Assembly (NCBI GenBank): GCA_002314715.1
Contig: DCGY01000085.1
Coordinates: 17,236 to 48,663, forward strand
Source of the DNA: Lachnospiraceae bacterium UBA1766
GTDB taxonomy: Bacteria > Bacillota > Clostridia > Lachnospirales > Lachnospiraceae
Direction of reading: 5' to 3'
DNA: 31,428 bases
This document shows positions 30,743 to 31,428 of this stretch, piece by piece. The stretch's first letter is position 1; each line of letters opens with the position of its first letter. The notes under the pieces were generated by a model, which was not told where the DNA came from, did no database searches, and saw nothing but the letters and a program-made list of their open reading frames with translations. The position numbers and the translations under genes are program-made.

Positions 30743-31428
30743 TTACTTAACCTTTCTGTTTACCCAATCATAAACTTCCTGTTCAGTAATTAATATTTCC
30801 TCTACCGTAGGATTTATTACAGTTTTATGAGAACTCATCGCTTCCGCAATCAAATCCGTAATCTGCAGATAGGAAATTCTTCGTTCCAGGAACAGTGCAA
30901 CCGCCTTCTCGTTGGTGGCATTGTATACGGTCGGCATACTGCCTCCCGCTCTTGCTGCCTCAAATGCCAGTCGAAGGCCGTCAAAATTTTCCATATCCGG
31001 CTTTTCAAAGGTCATCTGTCCCAATTCAAAAAAGTCCAATTTCTTTCCGGGCATAGGTTCCCGGTCCGGATACGTAAGGGCGTACTGAATGGGTAGCTTC
31101 ATATCCGGTGTGCCAAGCTGTGCAATAATCGCACCGTCTACATACTCCACCATGGAATGAATCACACTTTGCGGATGCACCACCACACAGATTCTGTCAT
31201 AATCCACATCAAACAACCACTTGGCTTCCATGACCTCTAAGCCTTTATTGACCAGAGTTGAAGAATCAATGGTGATTTTTCTTCCCATCGCCCAATTAGG
31301 GTGTTTTAAAGCATCTTCCACCTGTACATTTGCCAACTGTGCTCTGGTCTTTCCTCGGAAAGGTCCGCCGGACGCAGTCAACAAAATACGGGAGATTTTG
31401 TTTTTAGGTTCCCCGTTTAAAGACTGGA
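30743..31428 (-). CDS. dxr: 1-deoxy-D-xylulose 5-phosphate reductoisomerase, 3' part
   Basis: The C-terminal 227 or so residues of DXR (IspC), which makes methylerythritol 4-phosphate in the non-mevalonate isoprenoid pathway. Visible motifs are LLTASGGPFRGK, WAMGRKITIDSSTLVNKGLE (substrate and metal binding) and VHPQSVIHSMVE. The reading frame continues through the right edge (SLNGEPKNKISRI before LLTASGG), so the apparent start at 31384 is an internal TTG and the true start is outside the window. rseP follows directly. Confidence 0.97.
   Translation of the reverse strand, partial: QSLNGEPKNKISRILLTASGGPFRGKTRAQLANVQVEDALKHPNWAMGRKITIDSSTLVNKGLEVMEAKWLFDVDYDRICVVVHPQSVIHSMVEYVDGAIIAQLGTPDMKLPIQYALTYPDREPMPGKKLDFFELGQMTFEKPDMENFDGLRLAFEAARAGGSMPTVYNATNEKAVALFLERRISYLQITDLIAEAMSSHKTVINPTVEEILITEQEVYDWVNRKVK

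Noticed and set aside
1..31428. CRISPR array, tRNA/rRNA genes, insertion sequences or prophage
   Set aside because: No regularly spaced direct repeats, cloverleaf sequences, transposase or phage-type genes were seen on either strand; the gene content is ordinary chromosomal core.

Overview
The window looks like a chromosomal core region of a spore-forming, low-to-moderate GC Clostridia bacterium, most likely a Lachnospiraceae relative. The grounds are an alpha/beta-type small acid-soluble spore protein gene, a T-box leader, DUF4250, DUF4364 and TraX-family genes, strong AGGAGG-type ribosome binding sites, and the gene order rho-rpmE-DUF1385-prmC-prfA. I see no phage, insertion sequence, CRISPR array or tRNA gene. 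Most genes are on the minus strand.

Layout from left to right. (1) 1-310: a minus-strand T-box riboswitch with its own promoter; specifier and T-box base both fit tRNA-Thr, so the gene beyond the left edge is probably thrS. (2) 342-2745: a MATE transporter divergent from an AraC regulator. (3) 2763-7661: the minus-strand translation/transcription block rho, rpmE, DUF1385, prmC, prfA, with separate promoters for rho and rpmE. (4) 7681-10414: a plus-strand operon of malic enzyme, a TIGR01212-type radical SAM protein and DUF4364. (5) 10395-14318: rarA and a membrane-anchored cell-wall amidase, then a RACo-like ASKHA ATPase and a 57-codon DUF4250 gene, all minus. (6) 14322-16987: clpB. (7) 17009-20313: the copper operon csoR-copA, with two CsoR-type operators and a probable internal start that would release the C-terminal HMA domain as a free CopZ-like chaperone. 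(8) 20374-20825: a cold-shock gene with a long structured 5' leader. (9) 20844-28433: minus-strand mntP, NatAB-like ABC exporter, TraX-family protein, engB, clpX, clpP and tig. (10) 28525-28864: the spore protein gene. (11) 28906-31428: a small transaldolase, the site-2 protease RseP, and the 3' part of dxr running off the right edge.

The genes join housekeeping (translation termination, ribosome assembly, protein quality control by Tig/ClpP/ClpX/ClpB, isoprenoid synthesis) with metal handling (copper, probably manganese) and envelope functions. The most interesting signals are in RNA leaders and start sites: (a) a cold-shock leader with a 55-nt hairpin, a U-tract and two mutually exclusive long-range pairings; (b) a 56-bp element, 44/56 identical, in the 5' leaders of both the amidase-rarA and csoR-copA transcripts at nearly the same distance from each predicted start; (c) an AGGAGG plus ATG inside copA at the copper-chaperone domain; (d) a RACo-like ATPase whose usual N-terminal ferredoxin domain is replaced by a tiny CxxCxxCxxC motif.
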